Assembly (NCBI GenBank): GCA_038322235.1
Contig: JBBQFQ010000028.1
Span: forward strand, 1-64,000
Reading direction: 5' to 3'
DNA: 64,000 bases
From: SZAS-18 sp038322235
GTDB lineage: Bacteria; Verrucomicrobiota; Verrucomicrobiia; Chthoniobacterales; SZAS-18
A program made the position numbers and the translations under genes. Under the pieces are notes generated by a model. It was not told the DNA's origin and searched no databases. It saw only the letters and a list, made by a program, of their open reading frames with translations. Positions 17,516-26,405 of the stretch are shown one piece after another. Position 1 is the stretch's first letter. The number at the start of each line of letters is the position of its first letter.

Positions 17516-17935
17516 ATGCCCATGCGACTTCCTCTTCTCCTCGTAGCCAGTCTCGCCCTCGGCACGGCCGCTCTCCTAGCCGCGGCGTCGAAGGGCACGA
17601 AACCGCAATTGATCTCGCAGGGTGCTCCGGTGAAACTCGAGTCGTATGCGGTGGCGGGAAAAACGACGATTTTCGACTTCTACAGCGAGTTCTGCCCGCC
17701 ATGCCGGGCCATTTCGCCGGCTCTTGAAAAACTTCACACCACCCGGGATGACGTCGTGGTCGTAAAGGTCGACATCAATCGTCCGGGCATTCAGGGGATC
17801 GACTGGAAGTCGCCCGTCGCGCAGCAATTCAAGCTCCAGTCCATTCCGCATTTCAAAGTCTACGGGCCGGATGGCAAGCTGCAGGCGGAAGGCGACGCGG
17901 CCCGCGGCGTCGTGAAGAAGTTGCTGGAATCGTAA
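17516..17935 (+). CDS. Secreted thioredoxin-like protein with CPPC active site
   Basis: A signal peptide (MRLPLLLVASLALGTAALLA) precedes a single thioredoxin domain with FDFYSEFCPPCRAISPALEK and the cis-Pro segment LQSIPHFKVYGPDGK. It should act in the periplasm, either as a thiol reductant or as a disulfide-handling protein; CPPC instead of CGPC shifts the redox potential in known variants. Two ATGs two codons apart are possible starts. No partner gene is adjacent. Confidence 0.85.
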   Translation: MPMRLPLLLVASLALGTAALLAAASKGTKPQLISQGAPVKLESYAVAGKTTIFDFYSEFCPPCRAISPALEKLHTTRDDVVVVKVDINRPGIQGIDWKSPVAQQFKLQSIPHFKVYGPDGKLQAEGDAARGVVKKLLES

Positions 17936-17965
17936 GGGCGCTGGGGTCGCCGTCCTTGGTGCTGC

Positions 17966-19165
17966 TTATCCGCGTTCGGACTCGAGCAGAGCATTGGCGA
18001 GAAACTCGTACTGTCCGATCGCGTTGTACGCCTGGGCGGAGACGCGGATCCCTCGCCGGGACGAGTTTCCGGTCCGCATGATCGGGACTTCGATCCTGCC
18101 GTGCTCCCACAGCCACCTCTGTTGCGGATCGATCCGGTCGCCCGTTGCTCCCCAGCGAGACGTCGTGGGGAGCGGAAGAGTAGCCATCGACCCCAGCATT
18201 CCCTCAGGGCACGGCATCTCCGCGCATCCCAGGGTGGTTGCGAGGAGAGCCCGGGCCTCAACGGCAAGAGCATGATTTCGCTCGCGGAGGGCGGCTATCC
18301 CACCCGCGATCAAGCCATCGCACCAGCGAATCGCCTCGCCCGCGCAGAACCAGGCCGTGGGATCGCTCGTTCCGCACCAGTCGAACCGGTCATGAAATGG
18401 ACTCCGACCCGCGCGGCGGCGATTCTCCCCGTGGCTGGTCACGGCAGGTCTCAATTCCTCCCGCCGGTCGTCCCGCGCGTAAAGGAATGCACAGCCTTTC
18501 GGGGCGCAGAGCCACTTGTGCAGGTTGCCGGCGTAGTAGGAAGGACGGAGCGCGCCGAGGTCGAGCGGAATCTGACCAGGGGCGTGGGCGCCATCGATCA
18601 GCACCGGAATACCCCGGCCTTCCAACTCCTCCACGATGCGCTCGACGGGCAGGAGCAGGGCCGTCGGACTTGTAATATGGTCGAGAAGGACGAGCCGGGT
18701 GCGGTCGGTGACCGCATCCAGGATCGTCGAAGCTACTTCAGCCTCGGAATCGAGCGGAAACGGCAGATGCGCGAGGATGAGGCGGGCACCGCTCCGTTCC
18801 GCTGCGACGTCCAGCACGTTCCGGCACGCGTTGTAGACGTGATCAGTCGTCAGCAGTTCATCGCCGGGCTCGAAGCGAAGCGAGTTGACGACGGCATTGA
18901 CGCCGGAAGTCGCATTCGTCGAGAACACCACGTCCTCTGCGCTGCAGCCAAGGAATTCGGCTAGTTCGACTCGGGAGATATCGAGGAGGTCGTGGTAGTC
19001 GTGTGCGAGAAACCGGACCGGCTGGGACTCCATCTGCCGCCGGAGTTCCTGCTGGTGCTCAAGGAGTGCGAGGGGACACGCCCCAAACGATCCGTGATTC
19101 AGAAAAGTTACCCCAGGCTCAAGCCCCCAATGCGCCGCAAGCGCGGATCCACTGGGTGCGCTCAC
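17966..19165 (-). CDS. Class V aminotransferase, isopenicillin-N epimerase-like
   Basis: PLP fold type I protein of 399 residues. It has FLNHGSFGACPLALLEHQQE at the N-terminus, FSTNATSGVNAVVNSL, VLIDGAHAPGQIPLDL (the Asp that pairs with the PLP ring nitrogen) and YYAGNLHKWLCAPKGCAFLY, whose Lys after HK is the Schiff-base residue. This order matches the CefD/isopenicillin-N epimerase-like branch of class V aminotransferases. Actual substrates of most such proteins are unknown, and no beta-lactam genes are nearby. Its start overlaps the stop of the upstream gene by 4 bp, implying co-translation. Confidence 0.86.
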   Translation of the reverse strand: MSAPSGSALAAHWGLEPGVTFLNHGSFGACPLALLEHQQELRRQMESQPVRFLAHDYHDLLDISRVELAEFLGCSAEDVVFSTNATSGVNAVVNSLRFEPGDELLTTDHVYNACRNVLDVAAERSGARLILAHLPFPLDSEAEVASTILDAVTDRTRLVLLDHITSPTALLLPVERIVEELEGRGIPVLIDGAHAPGQIPLDLGALRPSYYAGNLHKWLCAPKGCAFLYARDDRREELRPAVTSHGENRRRAGRSPFHDRFDWCGTSDPTAWFCAGEAIRWCDGLIAGGIAALRERNHALAVEARALLATTLGCAEMPCPEGMLGSMATLPLPTTSRWGATGDRIDPQQRWLWEHGRIEVPIMRTGNSSRRGIRVSAQAYNAIGQYEFLANALLESERG

Positions 19166-19938
19166 GAATTGTCGCTCGCGTGAGAGACCTCGTTGACCCA
19201 GGCGGGCGCATCGGCACTTCCCTTGGTAAATTCCTCGCCCTTGAACGAATTTTGGTTTTCGATCGCACTCGAGAGCCGAGCGATCTCGGCATCGCTCAGG
19301 GCATTTGCATCCGTGCCCGGCGCGATGCCGGCGGCGCGGAGAATGTCGCTGCTGCTCGCGTTACCGGGCGAGGAGGAGTCGAGATACGACCGATTCACGA
19401 GGTCATCGACCGTGGAGCTTTCTCCGCCGCTGCGACGCATGCGCGCCTGAAGCGCGCGGCGGCCAGCGTCTTCGTCCGGGAAAATCGCGATTCCGTTGTC
19501 GCTGCCGACCGCGCCCATTTCCTGAGCGAAGGCGTCGAAGGGGATCAGGCCGGGATTGTGATCGCGCCAGGCCTGCGACCCTCCCGTGCGAACGTTGTTG
19601 CCGAACATCGAATACGAGGAGCCTCCGTACATCCCGCTCCGAAAGGAAGGGGAACCCCACTGCACGCCTCTGCCGATCGGGGACGAAGTGCCCACACTCC
19701 GGCCGCGGAACCATCCCCCGAGGATGCCACTGAGGCAGCCCTGCGGTTCAGGCGCCCCCTGACCAGTGCCGCTGCCATTAAATTGCTCCTCGATCCGGAT
19801 CGCCTCCCGCACGTTGCCGCTCGCGCGGGCCTGTTTCGCCGCCTTCAACGCAATCTGTTCTCCCGCGAGGTCGTTCGTGGCCCGGCAACGGTCGGCGCGG
19901 CGTTCCAGGCGCTGGGCAATTTCTTCGATGGGGTCCAT
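19162..19938 (-). CDS. Protein of unknown function with a phage/toxin-associated NPG-FAIFPD-like motif
   Basis: The 258-residue product has an N-terminal helical region rich in charged residues (MDPIEEIAQRLERRADRCRA), then a Gly/Ser-rich middle (GRSVGTSSPIGRGVQWGSPS). The C-terminal part contains WRDHNPGLIPFDAFAQEMGA and VGSDNGIAIFPDEDAGRRAL. I recall a similar block, NPGN..G.FA...GAIG.D..FAIFPD..TG..AL, in phage structural proteins and polymorphic secreted toxins; that link is memory, not a search. No signal peptide is visible. It is translationally coupled to the downstream aminotransferase gene. Confidence 0.6.
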   Translation of the reverse strand: MDPIEEIAQRLERRADRCRATNDLAGEQIALKAAKQARASGNVREAIRIEEQFNGSGTGQGAPEPQGCLSGILGGWFRGRSVGTSSPIGRGVQWGSPSFRSGMYGGSSYSMFGNNVRTGGSQAWRDHNPGLIPFDAFAQEMGAVGSDNGIAIFPDEDAGRRALQARMRRSGGESSTVDDLVNRSYLDSSSPGNASSSDILRAAGIAPGTDANALSDAEIARLSSAIENQNSFKGEEFTKGSADAPAWVNEVSHASDNS

Positions 19939-20053
19939 GGGTGTCGAATTGGAACTCGAAAGAAAACAGCAAAAACCGGCGCGATGGCAAGCGCGGAGGC
20001 AAGAATCCGTCGCAGCAAAGCGAGGGCGAAGCCGCCTTCCTGGCCGGGCTGCG

Positions 20054-21178
20054 CTACTTGATGAAGCCCCAATGCTTCCCGAGCGGCCAGTAGACCATGA
20101 AGCCAGGCCCCAACAAATTTGGTTCGGGAACCGGTCCCCAGAAGCGCGAATCAGAGCTGTTGTAGCTGTTGTCGCCCAAAGCGAAATAATCCTTCTCTTC
20201 GCACTTGAACTTCTCCAGCGGGGTCTTCAGGAAACGCGCGAACTGGATGTTCCCGTAACCCGCATAGGGGGGCTGCGATTTCATCACGCGGTCGAGCCCG
20301 AATTCACTGGCGACTGCGCCATTCACAAAGAGCTGCGGCGACTTGATCCGGAGTTCATCGCCGGGGACCCCCCCGAGGCGCTTGATGTAATGCTCTCCCC
20401 GGTTTGGATTGCTCAGTTCGGCCTGCCCGCCCCCGATTCCGGCGATCCCCTCGGTCTTGAAGACAAACACCTCGCCTCGCTGGGGCCGGCGGAAATGATA
20501 GGTAAAGCGGTCAACGAACACCTGGTCACCCGCCTGCACATAGCCTCGCGCCACGACTTCACCTGCCTTGTACACCCGACCGGCATACGCGCCGAAGCCA
20601 TCCCGGGTATCCATCACCTGTCGCGCCGGAGCGCCGAGCGTGGTGCGCTCCCCGCTCTCCCACTCCAGCGTCGTGCGGGCGAAGAATCCCATCGTATTCG
20701 CCTCGCGCAGCGCGACGATGCGGTCATTCCGGGGCGCCGTGAAATCGACGTAGCTGTACCCGAAAAGCAGCTTTTCCGCCCAGCGCTGCGGTGCGCTCGG
20801 GATCGATTCCGACGCCGCGATCTTATGGACGATCAACCCGTTCAGGGTCGGCTGCATCGATCCCGTGGGAATGGCGAAAGGCTGAAGAAAATAAGCCCGG
20901 AACGCGACGACAACGGCGATGGAAACCACGATCGTCTCCGTCCAGTCCCGGAGCTCGTTCTTGGGGGGCGCGATTGGACCAAAGAACTGGTCCAGCTCGG
21001 CGCCCGCCTTCTCAATCTCGGCGCGGTCGCCCCGCGCGATCGTTTTCCGATATTCCGCGATCGAGGTCTCATACTTCGCGACGTCCTCTGGCTTGAGCAG
21101 GTCGCTCTGGCGATGCAGGACTTCGGACGCAGATCGGGCGAGGTGCTTGGCGTGCTTGAGGTGTCGGGAGGTGAACAC
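20054..21178 (-). CDS. lepB: Signal peptidase I
   Basis: LepB cleaves Sec and Tat signal peptides at the outer face of the membrane. After an N-terminal helical region of about 75 residues comes the anchor DWTETIVVSIAVVVAFRAYF and the catalytic Ser (about residue 107) in QPFAIPTGSMQPTL. The catalytic Lys (about 266) lies in GEHYIKRLGGVPGD, and the C-terminal GDNSYNSSDSRFWGPVPE box is intact. About 100 residues separate the Ser box from the next conserved block (GDQVFVDRFTYHFRRPQRG), far more than in typical enzymes, so a lineage-specific insertion is present. At 374 residues it is long for the family. Confidence 0.94.
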   Translation of the reverse strand: MFTSRHLKHAKHLARSASEVLHRQSDLLKPEDVAKYETSIAEYRKTIARGDRAEIEKAGAELDQFFGPIAPPKNELRDWTETIVVSIAVVVAFRAYFLQPFAIPTGSMQPTLNGLIVHKIAASESIPSAPQRWAEKLLFGYSYVDFTAPRNDRIVALREANTMGFFARTTLEWESGERTTLGAPARQVMDTRDGFGAYAGRVYKAGEVVARGYVQAGDQVFVDRFTYHFRRPQRGEVFVFKTEGIAGIGGGQAELSNPNRGEHYIKRLGGVPGDELRIKSPQLFVNGAVASEFGLDRVMKSQPPYAGYGNIQFARFLKTPLEKFKCEEKDYFALGDNSYNSSDSRFWGPVPEPNLLGPGFMVYWPLGKHWGFIK

Positions 21179-21407
21179 GTGAAATCGGGAGAAGAGCGCA
21201 ACGCCATGGACAGGCGCGAGCGAGTTGCCCGATTAGCGGCTCCAGTAGCCGGGCGCAAGTCTGGGCGAGGTGGATTTCTTGCGATTGCGGGCCACCGAAG
21301 CTTGGATTCCACTCTGACTAACGGGGTCCGGGGAGCAACGGAACAGAGAGTCGGGTTCAGCCGCTCTCGGGCCGCCAAGACGGCCTGATTGCAGCAATTG
21401 GGCTTCC

Positions 21408-21925
21408 GCCGCTCGCCAAGATGCCGATCGCGAGCTCATTGGCCGCCGGCGATGGGATCATATGCGTCTCGGTTGGGCCGTGCAGCTCGGCACCGTGCGG
21501 TTCCTGGGAACATTTCTCGACGATCCAACGGCCGTGCCGCGCCGTGTCGTCCCAACGAGCGGCTGTGGCAGCGATTGACCAGCCCGGTTTCGCCGCAGCA
21601 GCGGGCGCGATTGGAAGCCATTCTCGTCGTTCCAGAAAACGAGCGGGTCCGTCCACTCGTCCGGTTGCGTGATGGCCCCCGTGCTGCAGAGCCGCCGAGT
21701 TGGGTCGTGCCGTCGAGCGGGTGGAAGCAGCCCAGGCGCTGGGGGGCTGGCCTTCCCTGAATCGACCGGCTGCCAACCTCCAGGATCACGGCGTTGGCCC
21801 GTTTCGCCAACGCGTCGAAGGCGCATGTCGTCCCGCGGCTTCCCGATGATCGCCGGATCGAAACGCTCTTGGCGTTCGCGCGGTCGATCGAAGCCAGAGC
21901 TGACGACGACTCGTTACGCCGACCC
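21408..21925 (+). pseudogene. Tn3-family transposase relic (DUF4158 N-terminal domain)
   Basis: Pieces in successive plus-strand frames spell the N-terminal domain of a Tn3-type TnpA: DADRELIGRRRWDHMRLGWA and VQLGTVRFLGTFLDDPTAVP, then, after a loss of roughly 120 codons, ERLWQRLTSPVSPQQRARLE and ILVVPENERV, then AELGRAVERVEAAQALGG, then ALARFANASKAHVVPRLPDD and RRIETLLAFARSIEARADDD. At least three frame changes and an internal deletion are needed, and the catalytic C-terminal DDE part is absent. This is an old transposon scar. The broken PHP gene lies directly after it. Confidence 0.75.
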
Positions 21926-22173
21926 GAGGATCTGCCGACTCGAAAACACCCCCGTCAACTCGGGCCGCTCTGCTGGCATTTACCTCGACGCCGCCCGTCG
22001 GCAATAGATAGAAGCTCAAACGGTTTCACAAAGGCCCCCCTACCGCATCGGCGTTTACGTGCCGGCCGAGGCGGCGAGGAGGGTCTCCCACGGGCTGAAT
22101 TTCGAAACCAGCCAGCTCAGGTGGGATCCAAAAATTCACGAAGAACCGATAAAATGCCTTCATCCGACCACGC

Positions 22174-23084
22174 ATGTTGATCGATCTGCACTCCCATAGA
22201 GCACGGCCTCCGATGGCAGCCTTACGCCGGTCGAACTGGTCGAACTCGCGATTCAGTCGGGTCTCGCCGTGTTGGGCTTGACCGATCACGACACCGTCGG
22301 TGGCGTCGAGGCTGCGCAGGTCGCGGCAGATCAGCGGGGACTTCGACTGCTTCCGGGGCTGGAATTCTCGATCGAATACGAACCCGGAACGATGCACCTC
22401 CTGGCCTACGGGATCGATCCAACGGCGCCCATCCTGACGAGTCGGCTCGCCGGTCTGCAGGCGGACCGGGCCTCGCGGAGCACCCGAATCGTCGCTCGCT
22501 TGTGCGAGTTGGGGACGGATCTCACGGTCGAAGAGGTGCGGGCGCAGGCCCGCGGCGACAGCGTCGGCAAGCCGCATATCGCGCGAGCGATGATCGCGCG
22601 GGGCTACGTTGCCAGCACCGACTAAGCCTTCTCCCTTTGGCTGCAGACCGGGCGCCCGGCGCACGTGTCTCAAGAGAAAATTTCCGCCGCGGAGGCGATC
22701 GAAGTCACCCGGCGTGCAGGCGGTGTTCCAGTGCTCGCGCACCCTTATCAGCTGAAGCCGGCCTCCAGTGCACACTTGGAAGAAATTGTGCACCAGCTTT
22801 GCGCGGCTGGCCTGCAGGGGATCGAGGTCTACTACAGCCGTCACCGACCGGAACAGATCGCGGAATATGGTTACCTCGCCCAGAAATACGATCTCCTCGT
22901 CACGGGCGGAAGCGATTTTCACGGAGCGAGCAAACCCGATCTTAAGTTGGGCACCGGAACGGGCGGCCTCTGTGTCCCCGAAGCGATCCTCGATCCCCTC
23001 TTCGAACGCATTGCCCAAAATCAAAGGCGGGCTGATACGGCCAGTTCACGATCAGAATTACGCCGCGACGGCCACCCGCGGTGA
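22174..23084 (+). pseudogene. PHP-domain phosphoesterase (YciV/TrpH-like) with a 2-bp insertion and an in-frame TAA
   Basis: The start reads MLIDLHSH, the metal-binding HxH of PHP phosphoesterases. Two extra bases near 22198 then shift the frame, after which it continues STASDGSLTPVELVELAIQS, then LTDHDTVGGVEAAQVAADQR, and FSIEYEPGTMHLLAYGID. At 22623-22625 a TAA interrupts ASTD/AFSLWLQTGRPAHVSQ in the same frame. The remainder carries GGVPVLAHPYQLKP and VTGGSDFHGASKPDLKLGTG, further metal ligands. Without the two lesions this would be a normal-length enzyme, probably a 5'-3' exonuclease or nucleotide phosphoesterase. A single Glu-to-stop change would explain the TAA. Confidence 0.85.
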
Positions 23085-23520
23085 ATCTAACGAGCCAGTC
23101 CCGCGTCCTTACCACCGCTCTCAAGGGCGGCGTTTGGTCATGAGGCAGAGCGAGGCAAATCCCGAGAAATGGTGGTGACGTTCCTCGCCCTGCTCGAAAA
23201 TTTCTTGACCCACCACTTGCCCTCGCCCGCGACGCTGAGCGCAACGCCTTCGACTCAACCTCGGTATAAATAATACGATCAAAACAATGGATCGAATCCC
23301 TAAAAACGGTGACTCGCGGCTCGTTACTCCCGGTCGCGTCTGCGGAGATGGAACCGTTCGGGTCACGGATCAAGATCGCCCGGCCGTCTTGGCGGTGGAA
23401 TGCGAAGCTCGCGGACTGGATCCGAAGAAGGTGCTATTAGCCAAAGCAACATCGAATGCCTCGCGAAACCAGGCATGAATGCTGTTGGGGCGGACGTCAT
23501 CAGCGATATCACCCATCACA
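23085..23520 (+). other. Intergenic stretch without an identifiable gene
   Basis: This stretch between the broken PHP gene and the GNAT gene has only short open frames. The best one, 23287 to 23478, would give 63 residues with DGTVRVTDQDRPAVLAVECE; I recognise no family and there is no obvious ribosome-binding site. An AT-richer patch lies near 23265-23310 (TATAAATAATACG). It is probably decayed DNA continuing the scar on its left. Confidence 0.4.
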
Positions 23521-24066
23521 ATGCCCCACATCCTCCCCCTCGCCCGCCGGCCCGATGTCATCCCGATCCTCGCTGGCTGGCTCTTCGAGGAGTGGGGCGA
23601 TTATCATGAACACGACTCCGTCGACTGCCGCATCGCGGAGCTGACCGAACGTCTCGCGGATGAGCGCCTTCCGCTGACGTTTGCTGCATTCGAGTCGGAT
23701 GCGCCGGATGCCGCGGTCATCGGCACAGCGGCGCTCACCGCTGACGACATGGACACGCGCCTCGATCTTACGCCGTGGCTGGCGAGCGTGCTGGTCACGC
23801 CGACAGCGCGCGGCCGTGGGGTCGGCTCCGCGCTGGTGCGGGCGGTCGTGGTTGAAGCGGCCGCACAAGGGTTCGAACGGCTCTATCTCTTCACCGAGGG
23901 CCAGCAGGCGCTGTACGCACGGCTCGGCTGGGGCGCGCTCGAGGACTGCGACTACCACGGCTACCACGTCACGATCATGTCGCTCGAGCCCGCGGCGGCG
24001 TTGCGAGCATCGGGGCAGGCGGCGGACGTGGCAACACGGCGCGGCGGCGGAGTAGACGCGAGGTGA
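23521..24066 (+). CDS. GNAT family N-acetyltransferase
   Basis: The 181-residue protein has the acetyl-CoA pyrophosphate loop in ASVLVTPTARGRGVGSALVR (R-G-x-G-V/A-G type) and the family's late element GFERLYLFTEGQQALYARLG followed by W. The acceptor substrate is unknown. The ATG at MPHILPLARRPDVIPILAG is preferred over an in-frame start 42 bp upstream. The C-terminus is Ala/Gly/Arg-rich and may be loosely folded. Confidence 0.88.
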   Translation: MPHILPLARRPDVIPILAGWLFEEWGDYHEHDSVDCRIAELTERLADERLPLTFAAFESDAPDAAVIGTAALTADDMDTRLDLTPWLASVLVTPTARGRGVGSALVRAVVVEAAAQGFERLYLFTEGQQALYARLGWGALEDCDYHGYHVTIMSLEPAAALRASGQAADVATRRGGGVDAR

Positions 24067-24162
24067 CAGCGGAGTCGAACGAAAATCGCGAGGTGCCTTG
24101 GAGCCGGAAGTTTAGGCGTGTCGTTCTCTCGACTTCCTCCTCGATGTCCGATAGTGCCGCTC

Positions 24163-24960
24163 ATGCCGCGCCGCCATCTCATCGAGATCAATGACCAACC
24201 ATGGTGTCCGACCGGGCTCCGCGATGGCGCGACTAATCTGCTCGAGTTCTTCATCCGGACCTGGAGGGTCTATGACCCGATCGTTCCGCGTCTGGCCGAA
24301 GCCATCCGCCGCAGCGGCGCCACGGAGGTCGTCGATCTCTGCTCCGGGCGCGGCGGACCGTGGCTTGGTTTGGTCGGAAAATTTGCGGCGCGCGCGCCGG
24401 AGCGAGTGTGGCTGACCGACAAGTTCCCAAACGTCACGAGTGACGAGACCACCGTGCTGGAGACGAGCGGAAGAGTCGCCCGGCGCCGCGAGAGTATCGA
24501 CGCGATGGCGGTCCCAGCCGCGATGCGCGGGTTTCGGACACTTTTCACCGCATTTCATCATTTCCGTCCCGACGACGCTCGCGCCATCCTGGCGGACGCC
24601 GTCAGAAATCGGGTGGGGATCGGCGTCTTCGAGTTCAATGAACGGCGGCCAATCCCGATGCTCGCGCTTTGCACCACGCCGCTCGCCATCCTTTGCCTTG
24701 TTCCGCTCCTGCGCCCGTTTCGCTGGTCGAATCTGCTCTACACCTACCTCCTACCCCTCCTCCCGCTCATGGGGCTCTGTGACGGGTTGGTTTCGTGCGT
24801 CCGGACTTATTCGCCGGCGGAGCTTGAGGCATTGATCGCGCCTTTGCGCAGCGCTGACTATGTCTGGGACATCGGTCAGGAACGCACGCTTGGTCCGCTG
24901 GCGCACGTCACGTATCTGATCGGCTATCCGAAGCCCGGCACCGGAGCCGAGCCAGCTTGA
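24163..24960 (+). CDS. SAM-dependent methyltransferase-like protein with hydrophobic C-terminal half
   Basis: A Rossmann-type SAM motif is visible as ATEVVDLCSGRGGPWLGLV, followed by VWLTDKFPNVTSDETT, where Asp could bind the SAM ribose, and TLFTAFHHFRPDDARAILAD, all at the places expected for a class I methyltransferase. A long hydrophobic stretch (LALCTTPLAILCLVPLLRPF; LLYTYLLPLLPLMGLCDG) interrupts the C-terminal part and may sit on the membrane. The substrate is unknown. The start at MPRRHLIEINDQPW matches the family's usual lead-in to the first helix. Confidence 0.72.
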   Translation: MPRRHLIEINDQPWCPTGLRDGATNLLEFFIRTWRVYDPIVPRLAEAIRRSGATEVVDLCSGRGGPWLGLVGKFAARAPERVWLTDKFPNVTSDETTVLETSGRVARRRESIDAMAVPAAMRGFRTLFTAFHHFRPDDARAILADAVRNRVGIGVFEFNERRPIPMLALCTTPLAILCLVPLLRPFRWSNLLYTYLLPLLPLMGLCDGLVSCVRTYSPAELEALIAPLRSADYVWDIGQERTLGPLAHVTYLIGYPKPGTGAEPA

Positions 24961-25055
24961 CGGGTGATCGGTCGTTGCCCGAGCGAAACGACGACGACTC
25001 GCTTCCGCCTGGCGGTTGACGCCAGAAGCGGGGAGTCCGAACATCGCGCTCCCCC

Positions 25056-26405
25056 ATGAGTAAAGTACATTCCACTGCCGAGGCCGCGCTTGCCGGTCTG
25101 CTCACCGATAATCTGACGATCGCTGCCGGCGGCTTCGGGCTTTGCGGTATTCCCGAAAACCTCATTGGCGCGTTGCGCGACAGCGGGGTGAAAGGTCTCT
25201 CGATCGTGGGAAACAACGCGGGCGTTGATGACTTCGGGATGGGTCTGCTCCTGAAGACGCGGCAGGTGAGGAAGGTGACGGCTTCGTACGTCGGGGAGAA
25301 TAAGGAATTCGAACGCCAGGTGCTCGCCGGTGAACTGCAGCTCGAACTCGTGCCCCAGGGCACGCTCGCGGAGCGGCTCCGCGCAGGAGGCGCCGGGATT
25401 CCCGGTTTCTATACGCGCACCGCCTTTGGGACAAAGCTCGCCGAGGGGAAGGAGACGAAAGTTTTCGACGGGAAGGAGTATGTTCTGGAGGAGGGCCTCC
25501 GGGCTGATCTCGCGATCGTCAAAGCGTGGAAGGGAGACAAATCCGGCAACCTCGTTTACCGCAAGACCGCCCGGAATTTCAACCCGATGATCGCAACTTG
25601 CGCGAACGTGTGCGTCGCCGAGGTGGAAGAACTCGTGGAGGTCGGAGAATTGAATCCCGAGGACGTTCACACGCCCGGCATCTACGTCGACCGGATCGTG
25701 CAGGGTGCTCGCTACGAGAAACGGATCGAATTTCGCACGGTCCAGGGGGCGGCTGCTTCGAAAAAGGAATCGCCGATCCGGGAGTTGATGGCGAAGCGCG
25801 CCGCGCTGGAACTCCGTGATGGCTTCCACGTCAATCTGGGCATCGGCATTCCCACGCTGGTGGCAAATTTCATTCCGCCCGGCATGCACGTCACTCTGCA
25901 GTCGGAAAACGGGCTCCTTGGAATCGGGCCGTTCCCGTCAGAGGATCAAGTGGACCCGGATCTGATCAACGCCGGAAAGCAAACGATCACAACCGTCGCC
26001 GGCTCATCCTTTTTCTCCAGCGCGGATTCATTTGCCATGATCCGCGGAGGTCACATCGACCTCTCCATCCTCGGAGCGCTGGAGGTCGCCGACAACGGCG
26101 ACATCGCGAACTGGATGGTTCCGGGGAAGATGGTGAAGGGTCCCGGGGGCGCGATGGACCTCGTGGCTGGGGTCAAGCGCGTGGTGGCCGTCATGGAACA
26201 CACCGCGAAGGACGGCAGTCCGAAGATCCTACAGGCCTGCACCCTTCCGGTCACCGGGAAGGCCGTGGTCAGCCTGATCATCACCGATCTCTGCGTCTTC
26301 AGCGTGAAACCAGCGGGCGGCCTGACGCTGCTTGAATTGCACCCGGGCGTGACGCTGGAGGACGTGAAGGGCAAAACCGGGGCGCCTTTCGAGGTGGCGC
26401 TCTGA
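25056..26405 (+). CDS. Fused 3-oxoacid CoA-transferase (subunits A and B in one chain)
   Basis: The enzyme exchanges CoA between succinyl-CoA and acetoacetate or related oxoacids. Residues about 1 to 220 are the A-subunit domain (IAAGGFGLCGIPENLIGAL, YVGENKEFERQVLAGELQLE, GIPGFYTRTAFGTKLAEGKE). Residues about 235 to 449 are the B-subunit domain, with FHVNLGIGIPTLVANFIPPG and the catalytic Glu in LQSENGLLGIGPFP. Many bacteria encode these as two genes; here they are fused, as in the mitochondrial SCOT enzyme. The stop codon overlaps the start of the next gene (TGATG). Confidence 0.94.
   Translation: MSKVHSTAEAALAGLLTDNLTIAAGGFGLCGIPENLIGALRDSGVKGLSIVGNNAGVDDFGMGLLLKTRQVRKVTASYVGENKEFERQVLAGELQLELVPQGTLAERLRAGGAGIPGFYTRTAFGTKLAEGKETKVFDGKEYVLEEGLRADLAIVKAWKGDKSGNLVYRKTARNFNPMIATCANVCVAEVEELVEVGELNPEDVHTPGIYVDRIVQGARYEKRIEFRTVQGAAASKKESPIRELMAKRAALELRDGFHVNLGIGIPTLVANFIPPGMHVTLQSENGLLGIGPFPSEDQVDPDLINAGKQTITTVAGSSFFSSADSFAMIRGGHIDLSILGALEVADNGDIANWMVPGKMVKGPGGAMDLVAGVKRVVAVMEHTAKDGSPKILQACTLPVTGKAVVSLIITDLCVFSVKPAGGLTLLELHPGVTLEDVKGKTGAPFEVAL

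Noticed and set aside
22026..22173. Frame reading PYRIGVYVPAEAARRV as a NIF3-like C-terminus
   Set aside because: Only the first 16 residues resemble that family; the following residues diverge and no upstream part exists.
22026..23024. Long minus-strand open frame of about 330 codons
   Set aside because: It is antisense to the PHP gene, whose metal-binding motifs are on the plus strand; the minus-strand product has no recognisable motif and arises from GC-rich codon bias.
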